DNA of 64,000 nucleotides from Daphnia pulex (taxonomy: Eukaryota > Arthropoda > Branchiopoda > Diplostraca > Daphniidae): NCBI RefSeq assembly GCF_021134715.1, contig NC_060025.1, positions 9,238,001 through 9,302,000 of the forward strand, in the 5' to 3' direction. Position 1 is the stretch's first letter. Every line of letters begins with the position of its first letter. Position numbers and translations under genes: made by a program. This document shows positions 24,735 to 36,900 of the stretch, one piece after another. The notes below the pieces were generated by a model. That model saw only the letters and a program-made list of their open reading frames with translations. It made no database searches and was not told the origin of the DNA.

Positions 24735-27061
24735 ATGGAGTGCGGGATTCTTCTTCTCCCGCTGCTGCTGACTCATTTGCTTTTAGTGCGTGCGGCAGAT
24801 GATGCTGTGGATAGTACCCAGGTGAAGGCTGGAAATGTTTCGACGGTTAACGAATGTTACTGGTCGGGTGAGGGGCCGATTTGCGATGGAAAATGTCGGG
24901 CGGGAGAAACTGTCGCCTCCGAATCGAAGAAAAACGACGGTACTTGCGCATATTAATTGTCTTTTCTCTATTTCAATTTTAACATTTATTTGATGATTCA
25001 GGAAACGGCTGCATCATTGGCAAGAAAATGTACAAATTTAAAAACAAATTCTACCGGAAAATTTATAAATTTAACGAAAAAATATGTTTTTAAAAGGTAT
25101 TGTTGCAAGGGTGGTGCTGTTTTATCGAGTAATAACGGAACAGAAGCAGTGGCTCTTCACCATGTGAAACGACAACACGTAATTGAAGTAACCAACTCGT
25201 CGTCGACACAAGGACAACTCCTATTAGGAGACACGGTAGCTAGATGTTGTTTGATCCCTGGTATTATATTCCCCCCGGCTGTTGATGTTTATTAATCACA
25301 TATTTAGAAAGATGATTGCTATTGGGTCGGCAAGTCCCCAAACTGCAAAGGCTTCTGCCTGGAAGGTGATTACATGGTGAACACGTCCCGTACAGCCAAC
25401 GGTACTATAATCCCGATCCAATATCTTTGACCTTAAATTAAGTTGCAAGTATAGTACATTGCTATTCATTTATTTTTTACAGGATCCACGTGCATTGTCG
25501 GGAAAAAGAAATATTGCTGCAAAGGCTCCGGCACCAATAACACATTAAATGACGTGCACACTCATTCCGGCAGCAGCAGCAGCAGCACTACAGAGGCTGC
25601 TCCCGTGAAACAAGTACCAGCTCTAATACATACTATTTTATTCGGGTTTAATAATCAATGACTAATGATCTCATTTTCCGCATTCCCAGATGACGAACGG
25701 CAATTCATCTTCTTCCTGCTACTGGGTGGGCAAGGCGCCCATTTGTTTGGGATCCTGCAGGTTCGGTGACTACGTGGCCGACAAATCTCCCACCGGCGAC
25801 GGCGGTACATATATATGACCAATTACTGCATTTTTAAACGCCGTGTACAATATTAAAAACAATTGAATTGACAGGAGGGAAATGTGAGAGTGGCCAGAAA
25901 AAGTTTTGCTGCGCTCGACAACAATCGACCGCGCCCGTCTCGACCGAAGAGCCGCCGCCGCCCCTCAAGACAACGACCAGCATCGGACAAATGGACAATG
26001 TCAACAATTCAATTTCCAATTGGACAAGTGCGAGACCTTTTCAAACGCGACGTCGGCCAACGCCCAGGGGTTTGCCAATCAACTCGACCGTCACCAATCG
26101 CGTCAAAATCGTCAAAATCAAACGGAAATTGGTCATGTCGACACCGACAGTCGCAAACGTGTCGACGTCGATTTCCATGACGTCGGAAACTTCGTCAACT
26201 CTGGCGATGGCTCAATCGTTATTGACTCTTCCATCAACAACAGAATCGACGGTAACGACAACAGCAACATCACCATCGACAGCAACAACAGAATCGACGA
26301 CACCGACGACGATAACTGCTTCAACGACAGCAGCAACAACAACAGCAACAGAATCGACATCAACAACGACAGCAAAAACACCGTTGACAACAACACCATC
26401 GACGACAGCAACAACACCATCAACAACAACAACACCATCGACGACAACTGCTTCAGCAACAACAACAACAGAATCAACGACGACAGCAACGGCAGCAACA
26501 ACACCATCCACGACAGCACCACCGACAACATCAGCAACAACAACAACACCGTCGACGACAACTGCTTTAGCAACAACAGAATCAACGACAACGCCATCGA
26601 CGACAGCAACAACAACAACAACGATAGCAACACCGACAACATCAACAGCGACACCGACAACAACGACTTCATCGACGACAACAACAACAGAATCGACGAC
26701 AATAGAAACTGGGACGACGTCTTCGACGCCAATTCGACATCCAATTCATCATCCAATTCGTCATCCAACTTCTCGACATCCAACAACTTTGGCGGCACGG
26801 TCGACTTCAACAGCAACGGAATCAACGTCACTTGCAACCGGGCCGTCAACACCAGCCTCGACGTCGATAAAACCGACGTCGGCCAGGGCCCCGAAAAAGT
26901 TTGAACCGTTTTTCAATCTGCCCGACGTCCTGCCCGTCCCTTTGATATTCCGAATACAAAAATCCGCCGACACGGACATCACCAGCCTGGCTGCAAACAT
27001 TGCAACAACATCAATTATTCAATCATCAACGACGTCAACAACCCCAACCACCTTGGAATAA
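24735..27061 (+). CDS. Secreted protein with three six-Cys modules and a Thr-rich mucin-like tail
   Basis: Seven exons: 24735-24939, 25002-25029, 25097-25235, 25308-25401, 25483-25613, 25690-25804 and 25875-27061, giving 632 residues. A signal peptide (residues 1-21) precedes three copies of a six-cysteine module: CYWSGEGPIC...YCCKG (41-83), CYWVGKSPNC...YCCKG (from 128) and CYWVGKAPIC...FCCA (from 209). Each module is split by a phase-1 intron at the same place, after the Asn/Asp-Gly. Exon 2 is only 28 nt. From about residue 250 the protein is an extended Thr/Ser repeat, probably O-glycosylated, followed by a short non-repetitive C-terminus. An extracellular, cuticle, mucus or defence role is a guess. 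AATAAA at 27236-27241 is the likely polyadenylation signal. I know no firm family name for the module. Confidence 0.75.
26210..26790 (+). repeat. ACG/ACA/TCG triplet repeat coding the Thr-rich tail
   Basis: Imperfect triplet repeat inside the last exon of the mucin-like gene. It leaves other frames open too, giving an Asn/Asp/Ser-rich shadow frame and a Leu-rich antisense frame. Confidence 0.8.
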
Positions 27062-27329
27062 TAAAAAAACCCAAAAAAGATCCAATATTATATCGTCCTG
27101 GCGACTGGGGTCCCGGTTTGTCAACAAACGGAAATCCACCAGTGCACAAATCATCAATAATGGGACCGCCGATTGTTTTGCAGTGCAGCAAGTTATATAT
27201 TCCTCTGTTTCGTATCAATGACTACTTTTGAAATGAATAAAATACAACGTCAATTGTTTCCGTCGCGAGTTTATTTTCAGTGTTGTCCTCTCTCGACAAG
27301 TTATTCTTTTCAGGGATAGCGATCGATGG

Positions 27330-28346
27330 CTATGCTGGGTTTGTTGTCATGACAACATCTTCTTCAAATTGGTCGCTACTTTCTCTTGACGAGCCTCGAC
27401 TGACTGCCGACACCAATCTCTTTTTCGAGACCTTTTTCTTATTTTTTCCTTTGAAATTTCGCTCGTGATCAAACCTACAACTGTCAAATACAATTCAAAA
27501 ATTGGATATGTAACTTTTTCACAGGTTTGAATCAAATTTCGACTCACATTTTCAAGAGGGTAAAACTGATGACGTACGTAGCCAAGATAATGACGCCTAT
27601 AAGAACGATGGTGACCAGTCCGGCAATAGTCCTCGGCTTCCCCTAAGGTGTCAAATAGACAAGAATAATAAATTCTTAGCATTCCCTTCCGGGGGAGGTA
27701 TAAAGGAGTTGTTGAGATTATTAGATCACAGATAGTTGTGCAATAAGTCACTGGGCCTTTTATATCAAGAGAAAATGGGACAATAAGGAGAACACATTGA
27801 ATATTTCATATAAGACGCTCACTTGAAAGAGGGAAACTTTGGTGGTGGCACTTTTGGGACGGGCGTCGACGGCGTCTGTCAAGATGTTGCACGTCCATTG
27901 GCCAATATCTTCCGGCGTCACCTTCATCTATGCACATAACACATCAAATAATCTCATGCGAATACATCATAACCGACGCGGATCTATTCGCTCCAGCGAC
28001 TTACTGCAATTCGACACTTTCCATAATGTTCCGTGTTGACTAGTCGATTTTCGATGGTGATGTTGTCCAGCATCCGCACGACGCCGTTCAACTCCCAGGA
28101 GCAATTCGTGACGGCTGGACCTTGAATTTGGCACACCAGCAAAAGAGTCTGACCTTTTCTGACGATGATTTCTTCATCGCTTGGTATTAACGTGACGGCG
28201 CTGGGTTCCTCTAAAACATGTCGTGAATAAATGATGAAGGAATAATAATGAGGATCTGTTTCAACCTTACCGTCAACTTGGTCCAGCTGGCCGTCGACAA
28301 TCAGCAGCAAATGAAACGCAATGAGTAACAAGTGAAAGGCAGCCAT
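27330..28346 (-). CDS. Single-Ig-domain type I membrane protein
   Basis: Five minus-strand exons: 28271-28346, 28005-28210, 27823-27927, 27548-27642 and 27330-27480, giving 210 residues. It starts with a hydrophobic signal peptide (MAAFHLLLIAFHLLLIVDG), then one Ig-like domain with the B-strand cysteine in LLLVCQIQG, the conserved Trp in NCSWELNG, and WTCNI in the F strand after the DxGxW motif. Two potential N-glycosylation sites (NCS, NIT) are visible. A transmembrane helix rich in Val, Ile and Leu follows (about 137-160), then a basic cytoplasmic tail of about 50 residues with KGKNKKKVSKKR. A cell-surface adhesion or receptor role fits the layout; no specific orthologue is recognised. Its polyadenylation signal (reverse AATAAA at 27270-27275) nearly meets that of the convergent mucin-like gene. 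Confidence 0.75.
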
Positions 28347-28680
28347 CGCTCTGAGCTCTAAACAACAATCATCGATCCCTTTGCATTTCGTATGAGCTGA
28401 ACACATCCGGTTGGCCAACAGGAACAAGATTGTATCACGTAACCGCAATAATACAACATCCGGCCTTAATTAAAGTGTACGTACTACGTCGCAGTTATTG
28501 ACGACGAAGACTGTCAACAGCGTGATCAGGATTTGGCGATAGGATTCCGGATAGAAATGGTTATTTTAATAAAACAGGACACTTTAATTAGTATGCGCTC
28601 GCCTTCGTCCCTCATAGTCCAAAATGCCGTTATAAAATCATTTGTCTTCCGGAATTTTTCGCACACCTTTCACGCCGGTG

Positions 28681-28688
28681 TATAAAAC
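28681..28688 (+). promoter_or_regulatory. TATA box of the small Cys-module gene
   Basis: TATAAAAC, 78 bases before the ATG at 28759. Confidence 0.55.
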
Positions 28689-28758
28689 CAGGCGACATGT
28701 TGTGTTTTGACATCAGTGTCAATTCACGATTTGGTAATCCATCTTCAACGACAAATAA

Positions 28759-29110
28759 ATGGCTGCCTGTCAATTCCTGGTGGTCGTCGTCTTATTCGGT
28801 TTCGTCTTTTCCTTGTCAGCAGCAGCGGTGAGATCCAACTTGTTTTTCGCTTGTCTATCAATTATTCACGTTCGTGGATTATTTTGGTAAAAATTCACAG
28901 TCGCAGGAGAAATCCAGCAAAGAATTGCGAGTAGGTAGTCGATGCTATTGGTCGGGAATGGCCCCAATTTGTAATCGATTCTGTCGGCCGGGAGACCAAG
29001 TTGTCGGCATATCGACGACAGTTCACGGAATTCCTTGCCTAGTTGGCCGGGCCAGTTATTGCTGCCCACGACGTCGCTTGCATCACCAGCAGCACTTTAA
29101 TCATCTGTAA
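28759..29110 (+). CDS. Small secreted six-Cys protein (single module, 92 residues)
   Basis: Two exons, 28759-28827 and 28901-29110. The first codes almost exactly the signal peptide (MAACQFLVVVVLFGFVFSLS). The second codes one module: CYWSGMAPIC, RFC, GDQVVGIS, CLVG and SYCC, then a basic His/Arg tail. Unlike its two neighbours the module has no internal intron. A secreted, disulphide-stabilised peptide is expected; function unknown. It is the middle member of a three-gene family in this window. Confidence 0.75.
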
Positions 29111-29938
29111 TCGGTTTACCCCCCTATCGTATTGATTTCTTGTCTACAGTCGACCGTTTGTTTTGTATATAACTCGGTTGCTACTTGCCAATACACGATA
29201 AAGTCTGTCTATACTATATAAAACGAAATCAAAGTTGATTGAGCAGCGCAAGGCTGGGATTGGCTGCTGGGTTGACTTTGCAGCTAGTTCGGGGCGGGAA
29301 TTTTAATTAGGAAGAATGATGTGATGGCAGAAGACGCGTTGCCTTATAAGTCTAACGTACACGACTGCGCTGCTGAATTCTTAAAGGGAAACGAGAGATT
29401 GGCACACCGGAAATTGCCGAATGCCAGTCAACAACAGGATCCAGCATCCATTTTCATCGTACACAGTCTCAATAATAATCAGCGTGATCGTATACATTTC
29501 ACTTTGCACGATGAAATCGCTGCCATCTGATTTGATTACAACTGGCAAACGTTATTTCTAAAATCCAGGTGAAATCTCTCGGCTGGTGGTTTCAACTCTG
29601 CCCTTGAGAGAAAGGTGTTTAAGATTTACCTTGACCCCTTTTGATTCCAATATCAGATGTTTCTCTCTTCTATATAAGCTTGTACATGTTTTCATAAGGG
29701 CACCGCGCAATCTTCTTTCGTCATCTGGGTTTTTCCCAGTGGGATTTCTCTTGGTCTTGGCCTTTCGTCCCTGTCGTTAGTAAAAGTACAGATTTCTTAG
29801 AAACGCCAACAGTTTCTTGGGAGAAATTTTGAAATGAAAACAAAAAGAAAAAGGGATACCTCTCTTTTTGATTTCTTGGCTGGGCTTTTAAAAAATAAAA
29901 GGGGCTGGGCGGGATATCCAGCAGCAGCCGAGCATGTG

Positions 29939-29946
29939 TATATAAG
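29939..29946 (+). promoter_or_regulatory. TATA box of the third Cys-module gene
   Basis: TATATAAG, about 100 bases before the ATG at 30047. Confidence 0.55.
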
Positions 29947-30046
29947 CCCGACCGCAAAGTATCGTTTGACATATGTTGTGAATAACATTTGGTCTCTTGA
30001 ACTCGAATAGTTGCAGTTGCAGTCCAGCATTTCTCGAATATCAAAG

Positions 30047-30498
30047 ATGAAAACTTTCGCTTGTTTGGCCGTCCTCGTCGCCCTTTGCGCTGTTGTAGCG
30101 GTAACACTACCTGATTTTGTCTTATTTTAATTGTTTGTTTCTTTAATTAAAATTGATTATCATAAAGATGGTCCAGGCTGATCAGATAACTGAGCCGTTT
30201 TGTTATTGGTCCGGCACTGCACCGGCCTGCGCTGGAGCTTGTGAAACGGGCGAATTTGTTGCATCCACCAGCAAATTTGGCGACGGTAAAATCCATTTTC
30301 AAAAATATCCAAGTTAAATCAAATAACAATTGATTTGCGGTCATTTAAATGACAACAGGTAAAACTTGTGCGACCGGAGTCAAACGTTACTGCTGCGCCA
30401 TGCCACCTCAATGGCTGGCCCAGCTGGCCCAGTCTTCTTTCTACGTATTGAACGGAGGTCCGGTCGAACCCATTCTACCATCTGGATACACCCATTAA
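30047..30498 (+). CDS. Small secreted six-Cys protein (single module, 103 residues)
   Basis: Three exons: 30047-30100, 30168-30285 and 30359-30498. A signal peptide ends near AVVAMVQA. The module reads CYWSGTAPAC, GAC, GEFVASTSKFGDG, TCATGVKRYCC. It is cut by a phase-1 intron after the first base of the Gly codon in GDG, exactly as in all three modules of the mucin-like gene, so they share ancestry. The tail after the module is about 35 residues, proline- and hydrophobic-rich. Secreted; role unknown. Confidence 0.8.
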
Positions 30499-31177
30499 TT
30501 GATGAATTGTCATCTTTTAAAATTATTTTAAATCCATTCTAAATTTTATACAAAATATTTTGTAATTCAGACACAAATTACACAGAAACTTTATACTGAA
30601 AATTCAGTTGTTTAATCATTATCACGCGGGATTCCCTGCTGACTCTGTCCAGACATGTCCGCATATTTTGTCGTTTCAATCAGAGACGGGCGAGAGATAC
30701 TGGTAAAAACCGAGTTGATTAAGTTTCAGCTGCCGAACTAATAACACGGAATGTGTCAGCGTGACTCGTCAGCACCGCTCGACAGCACGTGAAAGTGTCT
30801 ACGTGTGGGCTATGAGATTCTCCTTAAATGGCCGTTTGCCCAGTCAGCTTATATCACCGGGGTTTTTCCTCAAATCTTTACTGATTTTTGTTTGTTTGGG
30901 GGGATGATTCAGTGTGGGCAAATGACTTTTGTAAATTTATCGTATGAATGATTGAGCACGCCCTTTATTTATTATAATTATACAATCACGTCGACCAGGT
31001 AAAAATGGATTTTCTTATCATCCCGAAACAGGATGCAGATGATCAAATCGACTTTGGACAGATTATGTCAACAAATTAATTCCCGTGAACTACAATCAAC
31101 ACTTTATAAATGTTGTCGTGTCATAGTAATAATCTTAAATAAATCCAGAAGGTGTGTATAATCAAGTGACGTCATTA
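30499..31177. other. Intergenic region between convergent genes
   Basis: Holds the 3' UTR of the upstream gene. AATAAA at 31138-31143 on the plus strand is distant but possible. No other gene is seen. Confidence 0.4.
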
Positions 31178-31457
31178 TTTTATTAGAGTACAATTTCAAA
31201 CAAGAGTACAAATAATTATGTCATCACCGTAGAATATAAAATAAATACACAAAATATTGAATAACATTATAAATACACAGTGCAACACTAATCAATAGAG
31301 AATCACAGTCTGAGAGTTCAATCAAAAATGCGCCCGGCTCAATCATAAAATACAAACACATTCCTTTTTAAAAAATTCGATATAAAATCCTAAATAGTTT
31401 TGACTCGATTGCTGAGATAACACGATAAAGTTGTTTTCTCCCCCCCTCTCATAATAT

Positions 31458-33789
31458 TCATATGGGATGAGCCTCTCTCAAACGGCAATAATTGTTATGT
31501 CTGCTGGACCACTGGGCGGCCGATGGCGGTTGGCACTCGATAAAATCCAAATCGTCGACCGTCAACGCACGACGGTAATTGGTGGCGTAATGCGGAGTGC
31601 TCGTCATTCCGGCCGGAGGCGAAAAAGTTTTACTGCCCATCAGTGACGAATGGTTGTCGCCCGGCAGAGTCGAGTAATTCGGGACGGGCGAAGGTTCTAA
31701 AACAATTCCAGACGACCCAGAAGAAGCGGATAATTCCGCACTGTTGGATTGTTGTTGTTGAGACTGGCCTTCTGCCGCTGGTAAATGGAAGGCAATGTGA
31801 CCGCACTCGCCCGGCTTCATGTTGCGGCAAAACAAGTCCTTGATGGTCGTCGATTTGACAATGTCGAAACCGACCGGCCCGCCGAATGTGCTGGGCTTCC
31901 AATAATGCGGACTGGAAATGGGATTGGCCATCATTCCCTTGACGGCGTACGGTCCGCCAATGTTGACCATCGTGAAGGGCGTGACGGACGAGTCGGATTT
32001 TTCCAGCAACATGCCCGGGTAGAATTCCAACGCGTCAATGTCTCCGTAAAGTTTGTCCAACTGGCGGGACAGATCGACGTCGCCGCCCGTCAATTCCATG
32101 AAACTCGTGTACTTTGGCATGCCGAAAAGTTGCCGGTAATTGTTGAAACTCTGCAGACGCAACTGACGGCCCTGGCGGACCACGTCTTTGAACTGGTCCA
32201 GCAACATCGGCCCATGATTCTGATGCCTCAACTGTGTTAATTAAAACAATGATATTAGTCATTATTGGAAAACAAATGACGTAAAATTAAAATGGGATAA
32301 ACTTACAGCTCCGGCCGGCTGGGTGGCGATGGCCTGGACAAAAGAAGCGAATCCGTGTTTGGCCACTGTTTTGGTCGAGAAGCTCATCTGTTCCAGGGTG
32401 TAGGTGTTGTTGCCCAGGGTGATGGCCTCGGGCGCCATGGGATGCCAGTGGTACAGATGGGCGAATTCGACGTGGATGCGATTGGAGAATTGAAATTGAG
32501 GTTCGTCCCTGAGCAGCTCTGGATCGTAACTCAATTTCACTTTGTATTGGCTCAGGTGTTGCACGTACTCCTCGATGGTGATCTTCAAATTCTGGGCCAG
32601 CACGATGAGTTTGGCCGTCTGGTAGAGGCGCTCGTCGTTCCAGTCGGGATGCTCGACGGCCAGGACGTCGCAGAGTCGGTTGTGCTCCCGCAGCCAAACG
32701 GTGGCCATGACAAAGAGGCCCGGCTGCATGCTGAAGAGGGCGTGGCCCAGGGCCACTTTCTCCTCTTCGGGCGTGTGCGGCGGGTAGATCATGTGGACGG
32801 AGGGAGCGTCGCGGAGCAGCGGCGGGAACTGCTGGCCGTCGGCGTCGATCCTGACCTTCATTTTGCCCAGTTGGAAGGAGCGCAGGGCGTCCTGCGTCCC
32901 CTTGTCCAGTCCGTAAATGTGGGAGACGTCGACGCCGTCGTTTCCTTTGGTGAAGGCCGGCCCTCTGGCCCTGTCCGTCCTGAAGAATTGATGGGAAAAG
33001 TGCTGGGCGTAATAGGCGAACAGGATGTTGGTGCCGTGAGGCTCGGCAATGAATTCCTTCCTCTTGAAGAAACGTTCGGCCAGCTCGTCAATGTCCGGCA
33101 ATTCCCGATGGCCTGTGGGAGCAACAAATATTGAAATAAATTTGGCGTCCAGCTTGTGGATGGACGGACTGAACCTACCGGCGACGCCCATGGGAGTAGG
33201 GCAATGTTGGGGGACGGGTGGCAAGCTGCGGGCGTAGTAGGAAGTGTTGAAATGCGATTCGGTCGTGATGTAATCGTGTCCGCTGTTGAAGCGCGGCGGT
33301 GACTGGATGGCCGCCCCGCGGCTCAGGTAAACGTAGCGCATGGCCGCTCGGTGGAGGAACGGCACGTTGTTGACCAATTTCCACAGCCACGGCCAGCCCG
33401 TGTACACTTTGTGCATCGTCGTCAAAGACGGACGCAACCAATTCTTGATTCTCCGGCTCACAATAGCTGTCAATTAAAGAAAGTAAATTTAAATTTCATT
33501 CATTCATTGATTAGATATTTGAATCAATGATAATTACGAATTTCGCAGGTTTTGCCGTAATATTCCAGTCCGGTGCAGTCGCAGGTGAAATCCTTGTGGC
33601 TGTTGACGGACATGCAGACGCCTTGATTCTGGCACGGATAAGAGCAGCACGGATCGACATCTTCCGCTAATCAATTCAAATTCAAATTAATTTCCAATCA
33701 GAATAAATTGGTTTTGGTTATGTAAAAGATTTACCTGCAATGCAAATGACCAAAATGGAGAAGAGAATCACAATGTTGAATGAATTCAT
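31458..33789 (-). CDS. Prostaglandin G/H synthase (cyclooxygenase-type heme peroxidase)
   Basis: Five minus-strand exons: 33735-33789, 33538-33666, 33179-33466, 32307-33112 and 31458-32231, giving 683 residues. Order: signal peptide (1-18), EGF domain (PCCSYPCQNQGVC, 24-60), amphipathic membrane-binding region (62-110), catalytic domain. R111 corresponds to Arg120, Q194 and H198 to the distal Gln203/His207, Y378 and H381 to Tyr385/His388 (HLYHWHP), so both active sites look functional. The position of the aspirin-acetylated Ser530 is alanine (A522, in GGPYAVKGM). The tail is about 90 residues longer than in vertebrate enzymes, Gln/Ser-rich, and ends in EAHPI without a KDEL-like signal. The enzyme converts C20 fatty acids to PGH2 at the ER or nuclear membrane. 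Reverse TATAAAGC at 33956-33963 and AATAAA at 31178-31183 fit as promoter and polyadenylation signals. Confidence 0.93.
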
Positions 33790-33955
33790 TTTTTCTTCGA
33801 TTGGAAAACTGGAACAAAAATTACAATAGCAAGTGGCTAGTAATAGGAGTGGTGGCTGGGGTATCCACCGGTCAAGACTCTGAAGGGAATAATGAACGAG
33901 TCCCGACTTGGTCCCGTAGTATTTATACGTTTTTTTTTCTATATGGCCAGGGCCG

Positions 33956-33963
33956 GCTTTATA
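33956..33963 (-). promoter_or_regulatory. TATA box of the cyclooxygenase gene
   Basis: TATAAAGC on the minus strand, about 170 bases before the start codon. Confidence 0.5.
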
Positions 33964-33964
33964 C

Positions 33965-36900
33965 TTTTCAGTGAGATTTTTTCGTCTACGAATAGAGTGA
34001 GAGAGAGTTTCCCGTCATCTCTAAATGGGTGGTGGGTGGGCTTGGGTGGGGGGTTTTGGAAATCAAATTCTGCCCAGCGACCGACCCGTGCTGTTGGTAT
34101 CATCACGTAAGCAAACGCCGGGCTGACGCAATCCCGTTGCTGGTCATTTTGGATCCCAAAATTTGTTTGTGTGTTGCCTAGGGGGGCTGGCGGGTAATCA
34201 CGACAATTATCAACATTCCAACAAGTGACGACGGCGACGCTAATTGCCTTTCTGATTTCCCACTTGAGATTTTTGCCGACGTCATCGTTACAAGCCGCCG
34301 CCGTACTTGGCCGGGAGGTCCCGTATTGCACGGTGAGACTTTTGTATAAGGTGCCGGTGGTGCAACCGCCGCCGATGGCTAAAGTTTAAATAAAAAACAA
34401 TGACGTCATTTTTTGTCGTGTCATTTTCTGCTCGTTATCGCCGGTCCCGATGGTTGCGCACGCGTTCGGCATCCGTATCGAGGACTCTCTCTCTCATCTA
34501 CAACTTTTTCCCGACTTTTTCCTTATCAGTTTCTCTTTTTTTACTATTGATTTAAACGCATTCTTGTCGAGTTTTGTCTTAATTCTTATCGGCTTAGTTA
34601 TACTACGGCCAGGAAGTGAATTCCATATTGGAGACATTATTTATGGCTGGGTCCGTTTTATTCACGGTCATCCCGCCTAAACTTGTCTGGCATTTATCGT
34701 TCGAGATTAGGATTCCTTTTGGCTTTTATAAATTAAAAATTAAATAAATAATTGAAATAAAATTCATAATAAAACTGGAGGGATCGATTTTTAATAAATG
34801 TCTATATCGATACATTAATTTTGACTAATTAGAATATTAGTGTCGTCTGCTGTCTTTTGTTTCAAAGTTTCGAAAAACGAGACAAAGAGAGGTGAATGAT
34901 TGTGATAACTAATGAACTATGGGAGACCAAACGATTACTCTTTTTGGGGAAAATGGATGCACGAAAAATAGGACAATAAAAAATTCGCCAAAAAATGACA
35001 AAACTTTGATCGTCGTGTGAACTTGTACGAACTCTGTTGTTGGGGTTCTCCAAGTCTCCATGCTGTGAGTCGTGCAGCTTATGGCAGGTAGCCTAAATAA
35101 AACTAAGAATATGAGTACCATGATTATGGGGCTTAAATCAAAGTGTCAAACCTGTTCCAAATTTGTAAAGTATCAGTTTCTATAACTAGCATTGATCATG
35201 TAAGCTGCCTGTTGCTGCATGGCAGTTTTTTCGATGCCCTTTGTAACCTTTTCCTTTTGTGCAGATTTCACACCTGTTCCAGCCATCATCGACAAAAAGA
35301 TGTGCAAGTTTTGCTTGTGCTGGACCTGTCATCGACCACCAATCTCAGTTTATCATCACATTGGTAATAATTTCCGTTACCTTGATTAACCTGTGGACCT
35401 GACTAGGTATTTGAAACATGCATGATTTGCACAAGTGTATTATTTGGAAACCTTGAGTTCTCCCATTTATAAATTAGGGTCCACCTGGTATCTCATTTCC
35501 AACTTTTCCTTACTGGTTTCTGGCAGTATTTCCCGTAACCCATTTTTAATTTTTAATTTAGATAATCATCAGCATCTTCTTTGTCGATTGGAGAGACTAC
35601 CGATCGTGTTGTGGGTGTATTCGCGAGGACGCCCTTTTTCCTATATCCTTCCTGGTGGATTCAACTCTTTTGCAGATGGAATAATGCCTGGCCGGATTTC
35701 CCAGGCTTAAAGGTAGGACAAATGTCCATCTCTAATCTTCATTTTTGACTGGTGCCTTTGATTGTAAATTGTTACAGAGTACGATTGTGTCGTTTGGGTT
35801 GACTCATCAATTAGGGTTCATTGCACAGCTCATATAATACGTAGAATAGAACGACTGCATATCAGGCCTGTTTTTTACAACTTTGTCTTTGCGAGTTTAA
35901 ACAATCAAATTCGAAATTGTTTAAACTTTAAACACTTGAAGCCAAGTGCAAATAGAAAATTTTATGAGCCAGAGGGACCTGCATCTTCTGGTGATAGCCT
36001 GGGCGCCATGGCGACAGCCAATCTAATGCAACGTTATTGGGTTTAAAACAATGAGAGAATCACGTCACCTTATTTCCAGTTGGATCCAGTTACTTTTGTT
36101 GAATGAGACGTCACGTCGGACACGATTTCAAACAATGGGATGACGTACTACCTGCTCTGTTCAAATGTGTGTCAAATAATTACACACGGAGAAACGATGG
36201 GTGGGTGAGAAGATAAAAGGGGAAATACCGCGATGAGCATTTGATGATTTGAAAAATATTTTGGGGTTTTTGGCGGCACTTTCTCAACTGTTTGTCTGTT
36301 GAACAAATAATCAGCCAGCCACGCATTTTGTCTTTTTCTCGTGTTGATAACAAATATCCGGATTGGAATATCCAGCACTCAAATTTGTTACTTTTTTCCA
36401 TTGACGTCAATGTTGTACCGCGACGAGAATCTAAATCCTTGAGGCTCATCTCTATCTCTCCCCCCTCCCTCTTCTAAATGTACTAAAATATCAAACGCAA
36501 TCAGCCGGACAACTTTGATTGATGTGCCATTGCGATGTTAGATAGCGATGGCCATCACGGACACATTTTCACGACCCTCATCCCGCCAAAAGTTTTGTCG
36601 TCATGTCAGCACAGCTCGTTTTCCCCCCTCGTCGCTATAACATAAAGTTGAGAAGATCCGGCTGGATACGGTCAGCATCGATCCGTCCATCATAATATTC
36701 AACACATCCTCCTCCCCCTTTGTACATAGGGTTTCCCCTAGAGAAGATTTCTCCCCCCACCCTTTATCGACATGAAAGTCGTGCAATAAGAAGAGACTCT
36801 GCACGAATATGAGACGACCGTGGGCCTAAATACAAGTCGGACGACCATTTTTGTTTGTCTCAGCTTGACGGGCTCATGTGAATTTCAAATCGAATGGCTT

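Noticed and set aside
26133-26852. 239-codon Leu-rich antisense frame
   Set aside because: Antisense of the Thr triplet repeat; no start context, splice signals or non-repetitive content.
25906-26904. 332-codon Asn/Asp/Ser-rich frame
   Set aside because: Frame-shifted reading of the same triplet repeat; does not continue from the Cys modules.
29324-29530. 68-codon plus-strand frame
   Set aside because: No signal, domain or splice context; composition not convincing.
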